DNA from: Hansfordia pulvinata
Lineage: Eukaryota; Ascomycota; Sordariomycetes; Xylariales
Direction of reading: 5' to 3'
Assembly (NCBI GenBank): GCA_006538405.1
Contig: BJKQ01000004.1
Location: forward strand, 1,054,001 to 1,118,000
Length of the DNA stretch: 64,000 nt
In this document: positions 1 through 10,920 of the stretch, piece by piece
Position numbering within the stretch: position 1 is the first letter of the stretch
Layout: each line of letters begins with the position of its first letter
The notes under the pieces: generated by a model
Databases searched by the model: none
Seen by the model: only the letters and a program-made list of their open reading frames with translations
What the model was told of the DNA's origin: nothing
Translations under genes and position numbers: made by a program

Positions 1-3000
1 ACTCGGCGTTTGTCTCATGCTGGAGTGAGCTCTTCGAGCAGTTCCAGGATGAGCTCATCCAGAACATCGAGAATGCCATCCGTTCGGAGAATGTTCCTCC
101 CGACTTGCTGGGTCTCCTTCTGAACCTGGCTGAGTTCATGGAGCACGACGACAAGGCTCTGCCCATCGACATCAGAGTGCTTGGACGGGAGGCCGGTCGG
201 TGCCATGCATACGCCAAGGCGCTTCATTACAAGGAGCTCGAGTTCTTGCAGGACCAAAGCAGTCCCGCTGTTGAGGCGCTGATTGTGATCAATAACCAGC
301 TCCAACAGTACGATGCCGCCATCGGTATCCTCCGCAAGGCCCAACTGTATAGTGACGGGATCACACTGCGCGAAACCTGGTTCGAGAAGCTGGAGAGATG
401 GGATGAAGCCCTTGCCTTCTACAACAGACGCGAAGCCGAGATTGGGCCCGACGAAGCAGTGCCAATTGACATTGTCATGGGCAAGATGCGATGCTTGCAC
501 GCCCTGGGCGAGTGGGATGCGCTGGCCAGTCTCGCGGGTCACACCTGGGCAAACTCGGCTCCGGAGATCCAGCGCAGAATCGCAGGTCTTGCAACCGCTG
601 CAGCCTGGGGTCTGGAGAAATGGGATGCCATGGACATCTACCTTCAGTCCATGAAACGCCACTCGCCCGACCGCTCGTTCTTCGGTGCCATTCTCGCCCT
701 TCACCGGAACCAGTTCCGCGAGGCAGCCTCGTGCATCCAGCAAACTCGCGAGGGCCTAGACACCGAGCTTAGTGCGCTTGTCAGCGAGTCCTACAACCGA
801 GCTTACCAGGTCGTCGTCCGCGTGCAGATGCTTGCCGAGCTCGAGGAGCTGATCACCTACAAGCAATCGGACGACAAGAAGAAGGCCACGATGCGCACCA
901 CCTGGGAAACGCGTCTCAAGGGCTGCCAGAGAAACGTGGATCTGTGGCAAAGGATGCTGAGGCTGCGGGGACTTGTTGTCACGCCGGCCGAGAGTATGCA
1001 AATGTGGATCAAGTTTTCCAACCTTTGCCGCAAATCTGGGCGCATGGGTCTGGCTGAACAGTCGCTCAAGCAGCTCATCGGTACCGACGCGCCACTGGAG
1101 AGCGTCATTCCCTACTGGAACAACGAGATTCAGCAAAATCAACATCCCGCACAAGCCAGGATCCCCACCCCTGTTGTGTACGCCGTCCTGAAGTTTCAAT
1201 GGGAGTATGGCCAGCAAGCCAACTTGCGCCAGGATGGGCACGCGGAGAAGACGTTGCTTTGCCTCAAGAAGTTCACCCATGATACCGCCACCAAACTCGA
1301 CATGGCACGGGCGCGCTTCCAAGGCACGCAATTCGGGATGAACGGCATGGGCGAATACGGGTTCCAGAACGTTCCCGAGTCGGGCATCGCTCAGTTGGAT
1401 GCTCAGAAGTTCTTCCAGGAACAGTCGGTCTTGCTTGCCAAATGCTACTTGCGGCAGGGTGAGTGGCAAATGTCTCTCAACAAGGACGACTGGGTCTACG
1501 CCAATGCGAAGGAGATCCTTGCGGCCTTCTCCAATGCCACCAAGTACAACGGGAACTGGTACAAAGCCTGGCACGCCTGGGCGCTGTCCAACTTCGAAAT
1601 TGTGCAGGCTCTGACGACACTGTCCGAGAATAAAACTTCGAAAGCCGACCCTCAAGTCATTATTGACCACGTCGTACCAGCGGTCCACGGGTTCTTCAAG
1701 TCCATTGCCTTGTGCTCTGGCAGCTCGCTGCAGGCCACTTTGCGCCTGCTGACTATGTGGTTTGCCCATGGCGGCAACAGCGAAGTCAACACGGCCGTGA
1801 CCCAGGGCTTTGGTACCATCAGCGTCGACACGTGGCTCGAAGTCATTCCTCAGCTCATCGCCCGTATCAGTCAACCCAACAACCGTGTGCGGCAGTCCAT
1901 TCAGAACTTGCTGGCAGATGTGGGCCGCAACCATCCTCAAGCTTTGGTCTATCCCCTGACTGTCGCCATGAAATCAGCGCACTCGAGGAGATCCAAGTCT
2001 GCGACGCTGATCATGGACAGCATGCGCGCGCACAGCCCCAAGCTCGTGGAGCAGGCAGAGACGGTCAGTCGCGAGCTCATCAGAGTCGCTGTTCTCTGGC
2101 ACGAGCAGTGGCATGAAGGCCTGGAGGAGGCATCCCGTCTCTACTTCGGTGACCACAACATTGAAGGCATGCTCACAACCTTGAATCCCCTGCATGACAT
2201 GCTGGAGAAGGGCCCCGAGACTCTCCGCGAGGTTAGCTTCCAGCAGACATTTGGGCGGGACCTGGGAGAGGCTCGCGAGTGGTGCCGCCAGTATGAAGAA
2301 ACCCGGGACGTCACAGACCTCAATCAGGCGTGGGATCTGTATTACCAGGTGTTCCGGCGCATTGGTCGCCAGCTACCCCAGATCGCATCCCTGGAGCTCA
2401 CCTACTGCTCGCCGAAGCTATTGGCAGCCAGGGATCTGGAGCTGGCCATACCTGGCACGTACCAGAGTGGCGCGCCCATCGTTCGCATCCTTTCGTTCGA
2501 GACGACTTTTACGGTGATCAACTCGAAACAGAGGCCGCGCAAGGTCAACACTACTGGAAGCGACGGGCAGAACTATGCCTTCCTTCTCAAGGGTCACGAA
2601 GACATCAGACAGGACGAGCGCGTCATGCAGCTCTTCGGTCTGTGCAACACGCTGTTGGCCAACGATTCGGAGTCGTACAAACGACACCTGTGCATTCAGC
2701 GATACCCTGCCATACCCCTAAGTCAGAATTCCGGACTGCTTGGATGGGTGCCCAACAGCGACACCCTCCATGTTTTGATCCGGGACTATCGTGAGAGCCG
2801 GAAGATTCTGCTTAATATCGAACACCGCATAATGCTCCAGATGGCCCCTGACTACGACAATCTGACACTGATGCAAAAAGTAGAAGTGTTCGGATACGCG
2901 CTTGACAACACGACTGGTCAAGACCTGTACCGAGTTCTCTGGCTCAAGAGCAAGAGCTCAGAGTCCTGGCTCGAGCGGCGTACGACGTACACTCGCAGCC

Positions 3001-3833
3001 TGGGCGTCATGAGCATCGTGGGGTACATTCTCGGTCTCGGTGACAGGCACCCAAGCAACCTGATGCTTGACCGCTACACCGGCCAGATCATCCACATCGA
3101 CTTCGGCGACTGCTTCGAAGTCGCTACCAAGCGCGACAAATATCCCGAGCGCGTGCCTTTCCGCCTCACGCGGATGCTGACCTACGCGATGGAAGTTAGT
3201 AATATCGAGGGTAGCTTCCGCATCACGTGTGAGCATGTCATGCGCGTTCTTCGGGAGAACAGAGAGAGCGTGATGGCTGTTTTGGAGGCCGTGAGTAACC
3301 ACATTCCCACCCTGATGTTTGACATTTGCTGACCGAAGCTTCTCCAGTTCATCCACGATCCCCTCTTGACGTGGCGTCTCACCGATCCAGCATCACCTGT
3401 CGGTCCCAACTTCCGCCAGGACCGTGACACGGCGATCATGGGCGGTAATGATAACGCCGTGCCTGCTGGTCGTCCTCGTCGTCCATCCATACTCGACGCT
3501 GGCCAGCCCCCGTCCGAGTACCTGGCGTCTCAGTTGAACACCATCGAGGGGTCACACCCTGGTGGACCACCCAGCTCACGAGCACGTGCTCGTACCAACT
3601 CGAGTCTCGCCACTCAGCAACAGCAGCAGGTTGGAGCCGATGGCGACACAGTTGAGATGCAAAATGCGCGAGCTATTGAAGTGCTGGACCGCGTCCAGCA
3701 GAAGCTTTGGGGTCGTGACTTCAAGCCCAACGAGGAGCTCGACACTGTTGCCCAAGTCAACAAACTCATCATGGAAGCCACCAAGCTTGAGAACCTGTGT
3801 CAACACTACATAGGATGGTGTTCATTCTGGTAA
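1..3833 (+). CDS. TOR: TOR serine/threonine kinase, C-terminal half (5' cut by window edge)
   Basis: Exons <1..3290 and 3348..3833, codons in frame from base 3. About 1257 residues are present, roughly half of a normal TOR protein (about 2400). The order is FAT domain, FRB domain (around bases 2090-2350, [18 protein letters not shown]), PI3K-like kinase core with catalytic loop [10 protein letters not shown] and the HIDFGD metal motif (about 3040-3115), and a C-terminal FATC ending [11 protein letters not shown] before TAA. In the family it is the catalytic subunit of TORC1/TORC2 at the vacuole and endosomal membranes, controlling growth, autophagy and translation in response to nitrogen. The Ser of EEASRLYF, the residue whose mutation gives rapamycin resistance, is intact, so FKBP12-rapamycin sensitivity is predicted (inference). 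The last residues read GWCSFW rather than the common GWCPFW. The reading frame is clean throughout, unlike several neighbours. Confidence 0.97.
3291..3347 (+). other. 57-bp spliceosomal intron in TOR, just before the FATC-proximal exon
   Basis: The donor is GTGAGT at 3291 and the acceptor CTCCAG ends at 3347, with a GCTGACC branch-like site near 3328. It is phase 0. Reading through it gives a stop at 3330-3332. Removing it joins the kinase domain to the activation/FATC exon in the same frame. Confidence 0.93.
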
Positions 3834-4202
3834 ACACCTCTTGGTGGGCATGTTGTATGCTCTGGGCCGTTTTTTAACTTTCCTTTTCACGTGGCATATT
3901 TGGGAGGGCGTGCAATGGCGTGAGGGGCAAGTGTTGTGGGTTCATTTGGCATTGTTCTCTTCATTTAGCTAGCCGGTACAAGGGCTCTGGTACAGTTGCT
4001 GTGGTACAGTGGCTGTGATACAGTAGCTTCATAATATTCCTACTCGATAAGCTACATTGCACCTGACAGTGACCCGTGTGCTGCTTTGGTCCCCCCAGCT
4101 CTAATCACAGAAACGAATATGTGAAGGCCCCTTTTGTGCTGCTCTTCACCCTCCAACGACACCAGCAAATAAGGTCGTGGCCAGTCTCCAGGCCCATCTG
4201 GC
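3834..4202. other. Convergent 3' intergenic region with a three-copy 14-bp imperfect repeat
   Basis: This region lies between the ends of TOR and the VWA-Vint gene. At 3989-4027 a 14-bp unit, GGTACAGTKGCTGT, occurs twice in direct succession, followed by a diverged third copy beginning GATACAGTAGC. No open frame of note is present. It presumably carries both 3' UTRs. Confidence 0.6.
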
Positions 4203-6967
4203 CTACTTACCGCCGCGGGACTGCGCCAACGGGGCTTGGAAACCGCAGACGAGGCCAGTTGACGGGTCCCGCAACACGCCGGCGCCGAGGACCACGCCGT
4301 CTCCGAGCTGTGGGAGCCGCGCGAGATCCCTCTCGACGTGCATGCGGTGGCCGAGATACGGATGCGCTCTTGGATCGGGCTCCCCGTCGCCGGTGGTGCT
4401 TCGGCCCGGCACCATGCCGTGGCCGAGCGTGACAACCCACACGTTACCAACCTTGACGGCGTGGGCGTCCGGATTGCTGTCGGGCTCGAGCATGATGGAG
4501 TGGAGGTCACCTGAATACGTCGTCGCGGCAGCGGCGGCGTCCTTGCCGCCGCCCACGTCACCGCACACGCTGGCCGGGTGCGTCCACACGTCCCGGCTAT
4601 CATCACCCTGATGCTCGTTCGCTTTGTCGTCACCGTCTCGCAGCACGATCCGAATCGGGTGCCAGGGAGTGATAACGAGCCTGCCGTCGTCGAGGCTACA
4701 GGCGGGCTGGTCGCTGACGGAGTGGCGCAGGACGGCGGCGACGCTGCGGGCGCCAAGCGGGGTAAGCACGCGCATCCCCTTGCGCAGATCCGAGGCCGCG
4801 ATCACACCGCTGACGCCACTGCTACTGCCGTCGTTTGCTAGTGAGATCGCGCTGCCCGCGGCGATGCAGGGCGCCTGGCGGGACGAAAACAAAGACATGA
4901 GCGACTTCTCTTGCGGTTTCTGCCCTGGCTTTTGGGCCGACACCCGTCCGGACAGGCTTGCGGGGGCTTGTTGTGGAAGAGCGGACCCGACAGAGTACTT
5001 GGATTGATTTGTGGGCTTAGGGGCGGCAGTGTGTCGAAGGCGGCGTCCAGATCGCGCAGGCGGCGCAGGAACAGGGGGGACCCAGAGGAGTAGACCTGCG
5101 GCCCCGCATCCTTGAAGGTATTGCGATACTGGCGCAGGTGCGCGCCGCGCAGGCTTGACAGGTAGTGGCGTCCCCACTTTTGCCAGTGGCAGGGGTCGGA
5201 GAGGGAGAGGAGGACCTGGCCGGTGACGTCGGCCGACAGGGCGCCGTTGGCAAGAACATAGTGTTGCTGCTCATCGGCCACGTGTGTTTCGAAAATGGAG
5301 TTGGATTCAGGGGGGGCGGGATAGCGTGCCGAAGGCAGGGCGTGTAAGGCTGGATCGAGGGTCCTACGCAGCGCGTTCACCTGAGACGGTTCCAAGTCGT
5401 GGTATTCGCCCCGCGGCTGGACAACATAGAGGGTGGCCAGCAGGCGGCACAGCGTGGCGCGGCTACGGTGCAGGTCCTCCTCGGCGCGGGACAGGGGCAT
5501 CGAGACCTGGCCACGCGTTGTCTTCATGTGGCGCTGAATGGGCAAGGGCGAGGAGCCCGGAATGGTGTAGCTCAGAGCTGCTGTTGGGACGGAGGAGTGC
5601 AGAGTGAACGATGAGCGAGCAGGAGAGGTCTCCGACGCTACGTCTGTTTGCATGTCGTCCCATTCGTCATCGGTATGTCCTGCGTCGCTCCTGAGCTCGA
5701 GCTGGGCCACACCTGGCGCGACTTCGGCGTCCGTGGGCGCAGGAGAGGCCGCCGTATCTGTATCAATGTTGTTGGGGGTCGCTGTGATGTATATGTCACG
5801 CGACTGCCCATATTCCAGGTTTCCCAAGTACAACATCAAGACGTTGGCGCTGTCGTCTTGCAGCTGGCGCTCAAGCTCGCGAGGGTGCGCCGTGTTCAGG
5901 TCGGTGGCCAAAGACGTCTGGTTGTTATCGGTGGTCACGCGGATGGTGCAGTCTGTCGCAAAGGTCGACTGTAAGTGCGCGACAGCGTGGACAAACGCCG
6001 TACCCTGTGAGGCGTTAGATGCCAGTAGCGGAGCCCAGGGGCAAAGGGTTGAGAAAGGAGGAGAGGGGGGGGGGGGGGGATCTCAGCTCTGGATCAAAGT
6101 CATACTATCATGCCCGCATCCGGGATAAAGGAGTAACTGCCCCGACCAACCTCAGCAATGGCCCTGAGCAACCCCGACTGAATGTCGTAGCCAAAGCCAA
6201 AGGTGTGGATGGTGGCGGGAAGCCTGCCCATGTCGAGCAGCTTTGGCACATACCCCTGAGGGGGGCACCTTTTTGCTTCCATCAGCACGCCCGTACCGCC
6301 AGATTGGATTTTGGGTTGTTTTTTCGGTCCCCGGAATGAGAATGAGACCGGTAGCAACTCACATGTGGTTGGGCTGCCCGTCACTTAGCACCATCATTGC
6401 ACGCACGCTGTTCCGCTGAGGGCTACGAGCATCTTCGAGGCTCTCTTCAAACACTTTGAATCCCCTAAGAAGACCGTGCCACAGGTTCGTTGCGCTGCCC
6501 GGGCGCAGCGAGTCGATGATCTTCCATGTAGACTCTTTGTTCTTGTTCGTCATGTGCTTGAGTCCTTGAAGGATCTTGTCGTTGTCAGAAGAAAGGTCTC
6601 AGCCAGTGAAAGATAGGATCTGGAGGGCGATTCAAACCTCTGCGTTGGACGAGAAGGTTACAATGCCGACTCTGTCGTGTTCGCTCAAAGTGCTGAGGAT
6701 AGTCCGAGCCGAGTGCTTTGCGAGGTCCAACACGGTGAGACCTAGATCCTCCTTGCAGGCCTCGCCCTGTTCGTTGTACATGGGAGCTGGAGCCCGACAG
6801 TTCATACTGCCAGAGACATCGATGACGAGGACAATATCACAGGGGACGTGGTGGGTGTCGACATTGGCCGGGGCCTTTGGAGGTTGCACCTTGACGATAA
6901 AGCCATCTTGGTCGTGCGTAAGGTGCACGCCCACCTGGGCCTCGCCGTTGGCTTGGGTGTCGGCCAT
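4203..6967 (-). CDS. VWA domain protein with C-terminal Hint-type (Vint) domain; contains a frame break
   Basis: Exons on the minus strand: 6967..6638, 6574..6363, 6268..6106, 6004..4203. ATG at 6967 is chosen because the open frame above it has no ATG. About 835 residues result if one base is restored. Residues 45-235 form a VWA domain with the MIDAS motif DVSGSM (about 50-55), TNLWHG and LSDGQPN. From about residue 614 (base 4868) a Hint-like domain begins with Cys (APCIAAGS), then LVITPWHPI and a late VVTLGHG, the layout of the fungal Vint family (PF14623) that accompanies a VWA and Vwaint region. Hint domains perform autoprocessing in hedgehogs and inteins, but activity here is unproven. 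The central part and the Vint part are in different frames. Adding one base to the G run at 5020-5023 (CCCC on the coding strand) joins them. A GTAAGT donor overlaps the stop (4210-4205), so a further 3' exon is possible. Confidence 0.8.
6005..6105 (-). other. Intron 3 of the VWA-Vint gene, carrying a 15-bp poly-G tract
   Basis: The donor GTATGA (6105 downwards) follows ...DAGMI and the acceptor CACAG ends at 6005. It is phase 0 and 101 bp long. On the plus strand it holds 15 consecutive G at 6065-6079, a polypyrimidine tract on the transcribed strand. The other introns of this gene are 6269-6362 (94 bp, donor GTGAGT) and 6575-6637 (63 bp, weaker donor GTTTGA). Confidence 0.82.
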
Positions 6968-9900
6968 TGCTGATGCGAGAGTTCTGAGGGTCTGTTGTGT
7001 AGCGTGAGAGGGTTGCCTGTTGTCAATATTGACCAGCAGTCCGGTGTGAAAGGACAACGGCCGCGAAAAGGAAGGGGGTTGGGCAAGTAAGAGGAGTATG
7101 AGGAGAGGTCTGCCAAGTTGCTGCTACTCTAATCGGCGAAGAAGCAGGCGCTGTGGCCCCTACTTATAGAGCTGTGTGGCAGCATCGCGGATCTCTCGAG
7201 ATGGGTGCCTGGAGAAAGCCCCCGGAGCTTGTGTGCTTTGTTCTGACCTGGCCTTACACTGAAAAGGGGGCATCGTGCATAGCAGGCCATGCAGAGCAGG
7301 CAGTTGGCTGAGGCGAAGTGCGAGCAAGCTGGCTTTCTGGCTGGAGTTTGCCGTGACTGCTCTTCTGGACAAGGATTGTCGGTGTCAACCGGCCAATACG
7401 ACAATGCAAGCTTCCGAGTAGGTCATAGACTGAGCCTATGGATTGGGTATGCTGGAGGCAGCCTGACAAGGCACAAACCGTGGGCGTCGGATTGTGCGAC
7501 GACAGGGCTGACAGGACGAGGAGCAGCAGACGTGGACGACATGGGGAATGGAGGCGGTGCGGACCGTGGAACGCGATATATTGGAACGGGGATCCGGATT
7601 ATGATGGAGGAGTGAAGTCTGCATGTGGTTTGTTCGCGTCCGGCGCAGGCCAATTTTCAAGTGCATGTGCCCTCCAATACCTGCAACCATTGCACCTACT
7701 CACATCAACAACCGTAGACACAGTCGCCCTTCCAAGGCTCACAGGTCGCCATGGAGGAAGGTGCTGACCTGCTCCGTGAGGCTGCCACCTCTTACACCTA
7801 CCACATGTAACCTACATACCTACATGTAGTAGGTACCTTACGGAGGGTGGTACCAGGTAGCCCGCCTGAGGTGGACGGCACCTTCGAGGGGTAGTTGCCT
7901 AAGGTACGTACCCACTATTCGCACGGTGAAATGTGGAAAGCGGGCTCTCCACCCGGTGCCGCCACTCGCCGTCAGACTCACCCACCGAAGACCAGTGTGA
8001 GTGTGAGGTGAGAAACACGGGCCTCGATAGAGATGAGTGTTGTCTTCGGGCTGTCGAGCAGTGGCGGCTGTGGATCTCTCAACCTCTCACCCGTTCTCTA
8101 CCCTCTCTCTCGTTTTCGTCGTTCTGACCCCGACTCCGGACCAAGTCGGCTTTTCGAGTAGGGCCCGCGCATCCTTCCTCGTTCAGCAGGGTCTGCAGTC
8201 AGTCCGACCCAGTGTTTAAAGTAGAATGGGACGTTTGCCACGGCCCGTTGGCACCGCCAAGGCAGACGAGGAGTCATCGGCGTTGCATCACAAACACAAC
8301 ACCCCGACACTTCCACAGCCATACCGGCCAGAGTGATACATCCAGATATCGTCTTATCATTGATCAACAAACCACGCCGGTCACAGTCATATGAGGCCAT
8401 TTTCCCCGCCTTGCACTCGCCTCCGCAAAGCACCCGCGCACTCGCACTGGCAAGGCACTCGCACTCGCGAGATTGATCGTCTGTCGGCACGGAGGTAGTA
8501 GGCAGCGAATCAAGTACATAAAGGTAGGCGATCTCGTCTCTTGTCCCCCTCCCCCCCTTTTGGCTGGTCATGTCTCTGGCAGCCCCAAGGTCCGGCTGCG
8601 GAATTTCTCGGAAGCCCTCTGAGAGCGCCAGCGGGCGATCACGGCAACCCTCGGGGGAGCCAGCCCTCTTTTGCCCCCCCGTGCTTCTTCCTCTGTACGA
8701 GTATCGTGTGCCCATCACGTGGATGCTTTCCGGCATGGTGGTAAGGTTCTGGATGGGCCGCCCGGGCCTCTTCCCCGCTCCCGCGGTCTCCAGTACGAGA
8801 ACGTCACTCTGATTGCCCCTGCGACAAACGACAAGCAAGCAAAAAAGACGACGCAGGCACCCATGCATCCATTAGCCACTTTGCCCTCCCATCGGCCATC
8901 TTCCTATTGGCGGGAGAACAAGGGGGACGGGGCGCAGTAGGCGCGGACAAAAGGCCGCATCAGCCTCACGTGGGCGAGGGCGCCACAGGCGAGCGGCAGG
9001 CATTCCAAGATGGGAAAAAGAAAAGAAAGAAAACAACAAGAAAATAAAAGAAAGAGACGCTACTCGTACGAATGCACAGCCCGCTCCGATCTTTGCCCCA
9101 TCGCGGCAGAAGCAGAACAATGCAGGATCGGATTGGATGCCTCGCATTGGCTATGCGCACAGCAGAACAACCCACTAGAAACGCAATATGCAGATGGCAA
9201 GTCGCAGAGAGCACGGACTTGACCCCATTCGGCTCGTTCGCGAGAGGATCCCCCGACTCTCCTTCCAACTCTTTTGTTCGCCTCCTTATGACGTATCCGG
9301 GGGTGGCGGGAACTGTGAAACAGAATGAACAAAAATAATAAGGAACGCCGTCCGGGTTGCGTCGGCCCAAGAGCATTGTGACCAGCGACGGGATCGATAC
9401 CCGCCTGCTTCGCGTCTGGTCTTTGCTGCTCTTTGCAATACCATGGAAAGGTGACCCGCATGAAAGGGAAAAAAAAAAAAGTCATCGAGTGCCAAGGCTG
9501 CGCTGTCGGGCGACAAGGTGCCAGCGGTGAGCGGCCTCTCTGCCCAACTTTCAGCCTGTCGGGCACACTACACTGCGCAGTCATACGAGGATGTTGCTGG
9601 CATCCCTCCCCCACGCCTGCCCCATCCCGGGACGGACCGGGTCGAGGTTTTTCTCTCTTGCCTTTGCGGCCTTTTCCGATACTTGCTCGCCATGCCCCCA
9701 ATGTTTTTTACTCGGGGCATTGGGTGGTTTGCTCTCGTGACGGCTTACACGATGATTTACCGTGCGAATCACCACACCGCGCAGTCACACATGCACATAG
9801 TGGTTCTCGTGTTGCAATTTTTCCAAGTTTGTTTGCATTCAATTTAGCGTGGGGTTTCTTCTTTTTCTTTAGCCATGGTTTCTTAATCAATCTGAGGGCA

Positions 9901-10287
9901 CTCAGACGTCCCTGCGGACCAGCGGCGCCGTGACCATTGGAATATCCTCAACATGAAGCGCGAGACGGGCGAGAAGGGTATCGCAAATGTATCAAAAAAA
10001 AAAAAGACAAGGTCCTGGATATCAATAACCGCTCATATCCCCGTTCCCTTCGGGCCTTCAGGGGGACTTTGCGCAGTCCGCCTTCTCTCCCTCGCTCTTG
10101 AAACGCAGCAAACGCCCGTAGTGAAATGCCATTCCGTAATATTCGTTACTGTGTGAGAAGGTACTCTCCTGTGACGGGAGGACGCATCTTGTGGCCTGAG
10201 GGGAGGGGAAAGCCGTTAGTCGAAGAGGATGGGGTGGAAGGCTTGTTAGAAGGCTGGCCTACCATCAAGTCGACGAGGACTCGGCGT
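6968..10287. other. Gene-poor intergenic DNA
   Basis: I find no protein that looks real in about 3.3 kb. The open frames here (for example 8098-8868 minus, 9060-9701 minus) have arbitrary composition and no domain. Visible features are short A/T runs (for example AAAAAAAAAAA near 9470 and 9990), GT/CT-rich stretches, a cluster of TACCTACAT/GTAGGTAC words at 7800-7860 and a TACTCGTACGA word at 9061. The part next to 6967 should contain the VWA-Vint promoter. Confidence 0.6.
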
Positions 10288-10389
10288 TTAGACGCAAGCG
10301 GTGCACTCCTTGTGCTTGCAGGTCACGCAGGTGTTGCTGATGACCAGGACGGTGCCGCAGTTGCAGCAGTGGCGAGCGGAGGAGTACAT
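10288..10389 (-). CDS. Candidate 33-aa Cys-rich zinc-ribbon microprotein
   Basis: ATG at 10389, TAA at 10288-10290. The peptide begins MYSSARHCCNCG and continues with CVTCKHKECTACV, giving paired CxxC knuckles (CCNC, CVTC, CTAC) plus a His, a plausible single zinc-binding fold. Fungal genomes contain many tiny, poorly annotated proteins with a CxxC...CxxCxHxxCxxC layout, and I place it there by pattern only. The leader just upstream on the coding strand (10440-10390) is a run of CAA, then ATC/CAC, then CGC triplets, an unstructured leader of a kind often seen in front of fungal starts. The frame is open further upstream through simple repeats, so the true start could differ. Real expression is unproven. 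Confidence 0.45.
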   Translation of the reverse strand: MYSSARHCCNCGTVLVISNTCVTCKHKECTACV

Positions 10390-10440
10390 GGCGGCGGCGG
10401 TGGTGGTGGTGATGATGATGATTGTTGTTGTTGTTATTGG
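10390..10440. repeat. Compound trinucleotide repeat (GCG)n(GTG)n(ATG)n(TTG)n
   Basis: Four successive short trinucleotide tracts are read on the plus strand, directly abutting the start codon of the 33-aa candidate. On its coding strand this reads as a CAA-rich leader. Confidence 0.8.
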
Positions 10441-10867
10441 CGAGAAAGGGGAAGAGTAGACGGCTTGAAGGGTGTGTGGTGTGAAGCGGTGGCGATCAAC
10501 TCGGAATTTCCTGCTCTTTGTCTGTAAAACCTCTCGATTCTTGGGGTTCGGGATCCGGGGAGAAGGGAAAGAGGGCGACATACGCGAGCTTTTATAGACA
10601 TGCCGCTCCTCCGAGCCCGGATGGCGTTCGCTCGAGGAGAAAGGTGCGGACTCCTTCCGAGCCCATGGGATGACGGTGGCCCAACACCTCATTCGCTGGC
10701 CTCGACAACGTTCGAGGCCTATCATCTCCCCATCCAGACGCAGGGTCCTCTCTCCACGCACTCTGCTGCCACAGCACAGCAAAGAAGAGCACACAAGGCG
10801 GGGCTGCTGCTGCTGCTGCTGCCTTCCCACCCACAGCCGGGCGTCCCTGTCTCCGGGTCTCGTAGAC

Positions 10868-10874
<7 letters not shown>

Positions 10875-10917
<43 letters not shown>
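10875..10917. repeat. (CA)n dinucleotide microsatellite
   Basis: About 21 uninterrupted CA units. Open frames crossing it translate as Val-Cys or His-Thr repeats and are not genes. Confidence 0.97.

Positions 10918-10920
<3 letters not shown>

Noticed and set aside
756..1940. 394-codon minus-strand open frame opposite TOR
   Set aside because: It lies within the conserved TOR FAT region. The composition is a mirror of the sense codons and shows no domain.
8098..8868. 256-codon minus frame in the gene-poor region
   Set aside because: Opens and closes without splice logic, no domain, and composition like neighbouring noise.
9388..9404. tRNA-like T-arm (GGG ATCGATA CCC)
   Set aside because: The loop resembles that of an initiator tRNA, but no D-arm, anticodon arm or well-paired acceptor stem can be built around it.
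9060..9701. 213-codon minus frame
   Set aside because: Crosses poly-A/T tracts and low-complexity Phe/Lys runs; no family signal.
10592..10917. Cys-Val repeat proteins on the minus strand
   Set aside because: They arise from translating the (CA)n microsatellite. Only the last 33 codons of one such frame resemble a protein.
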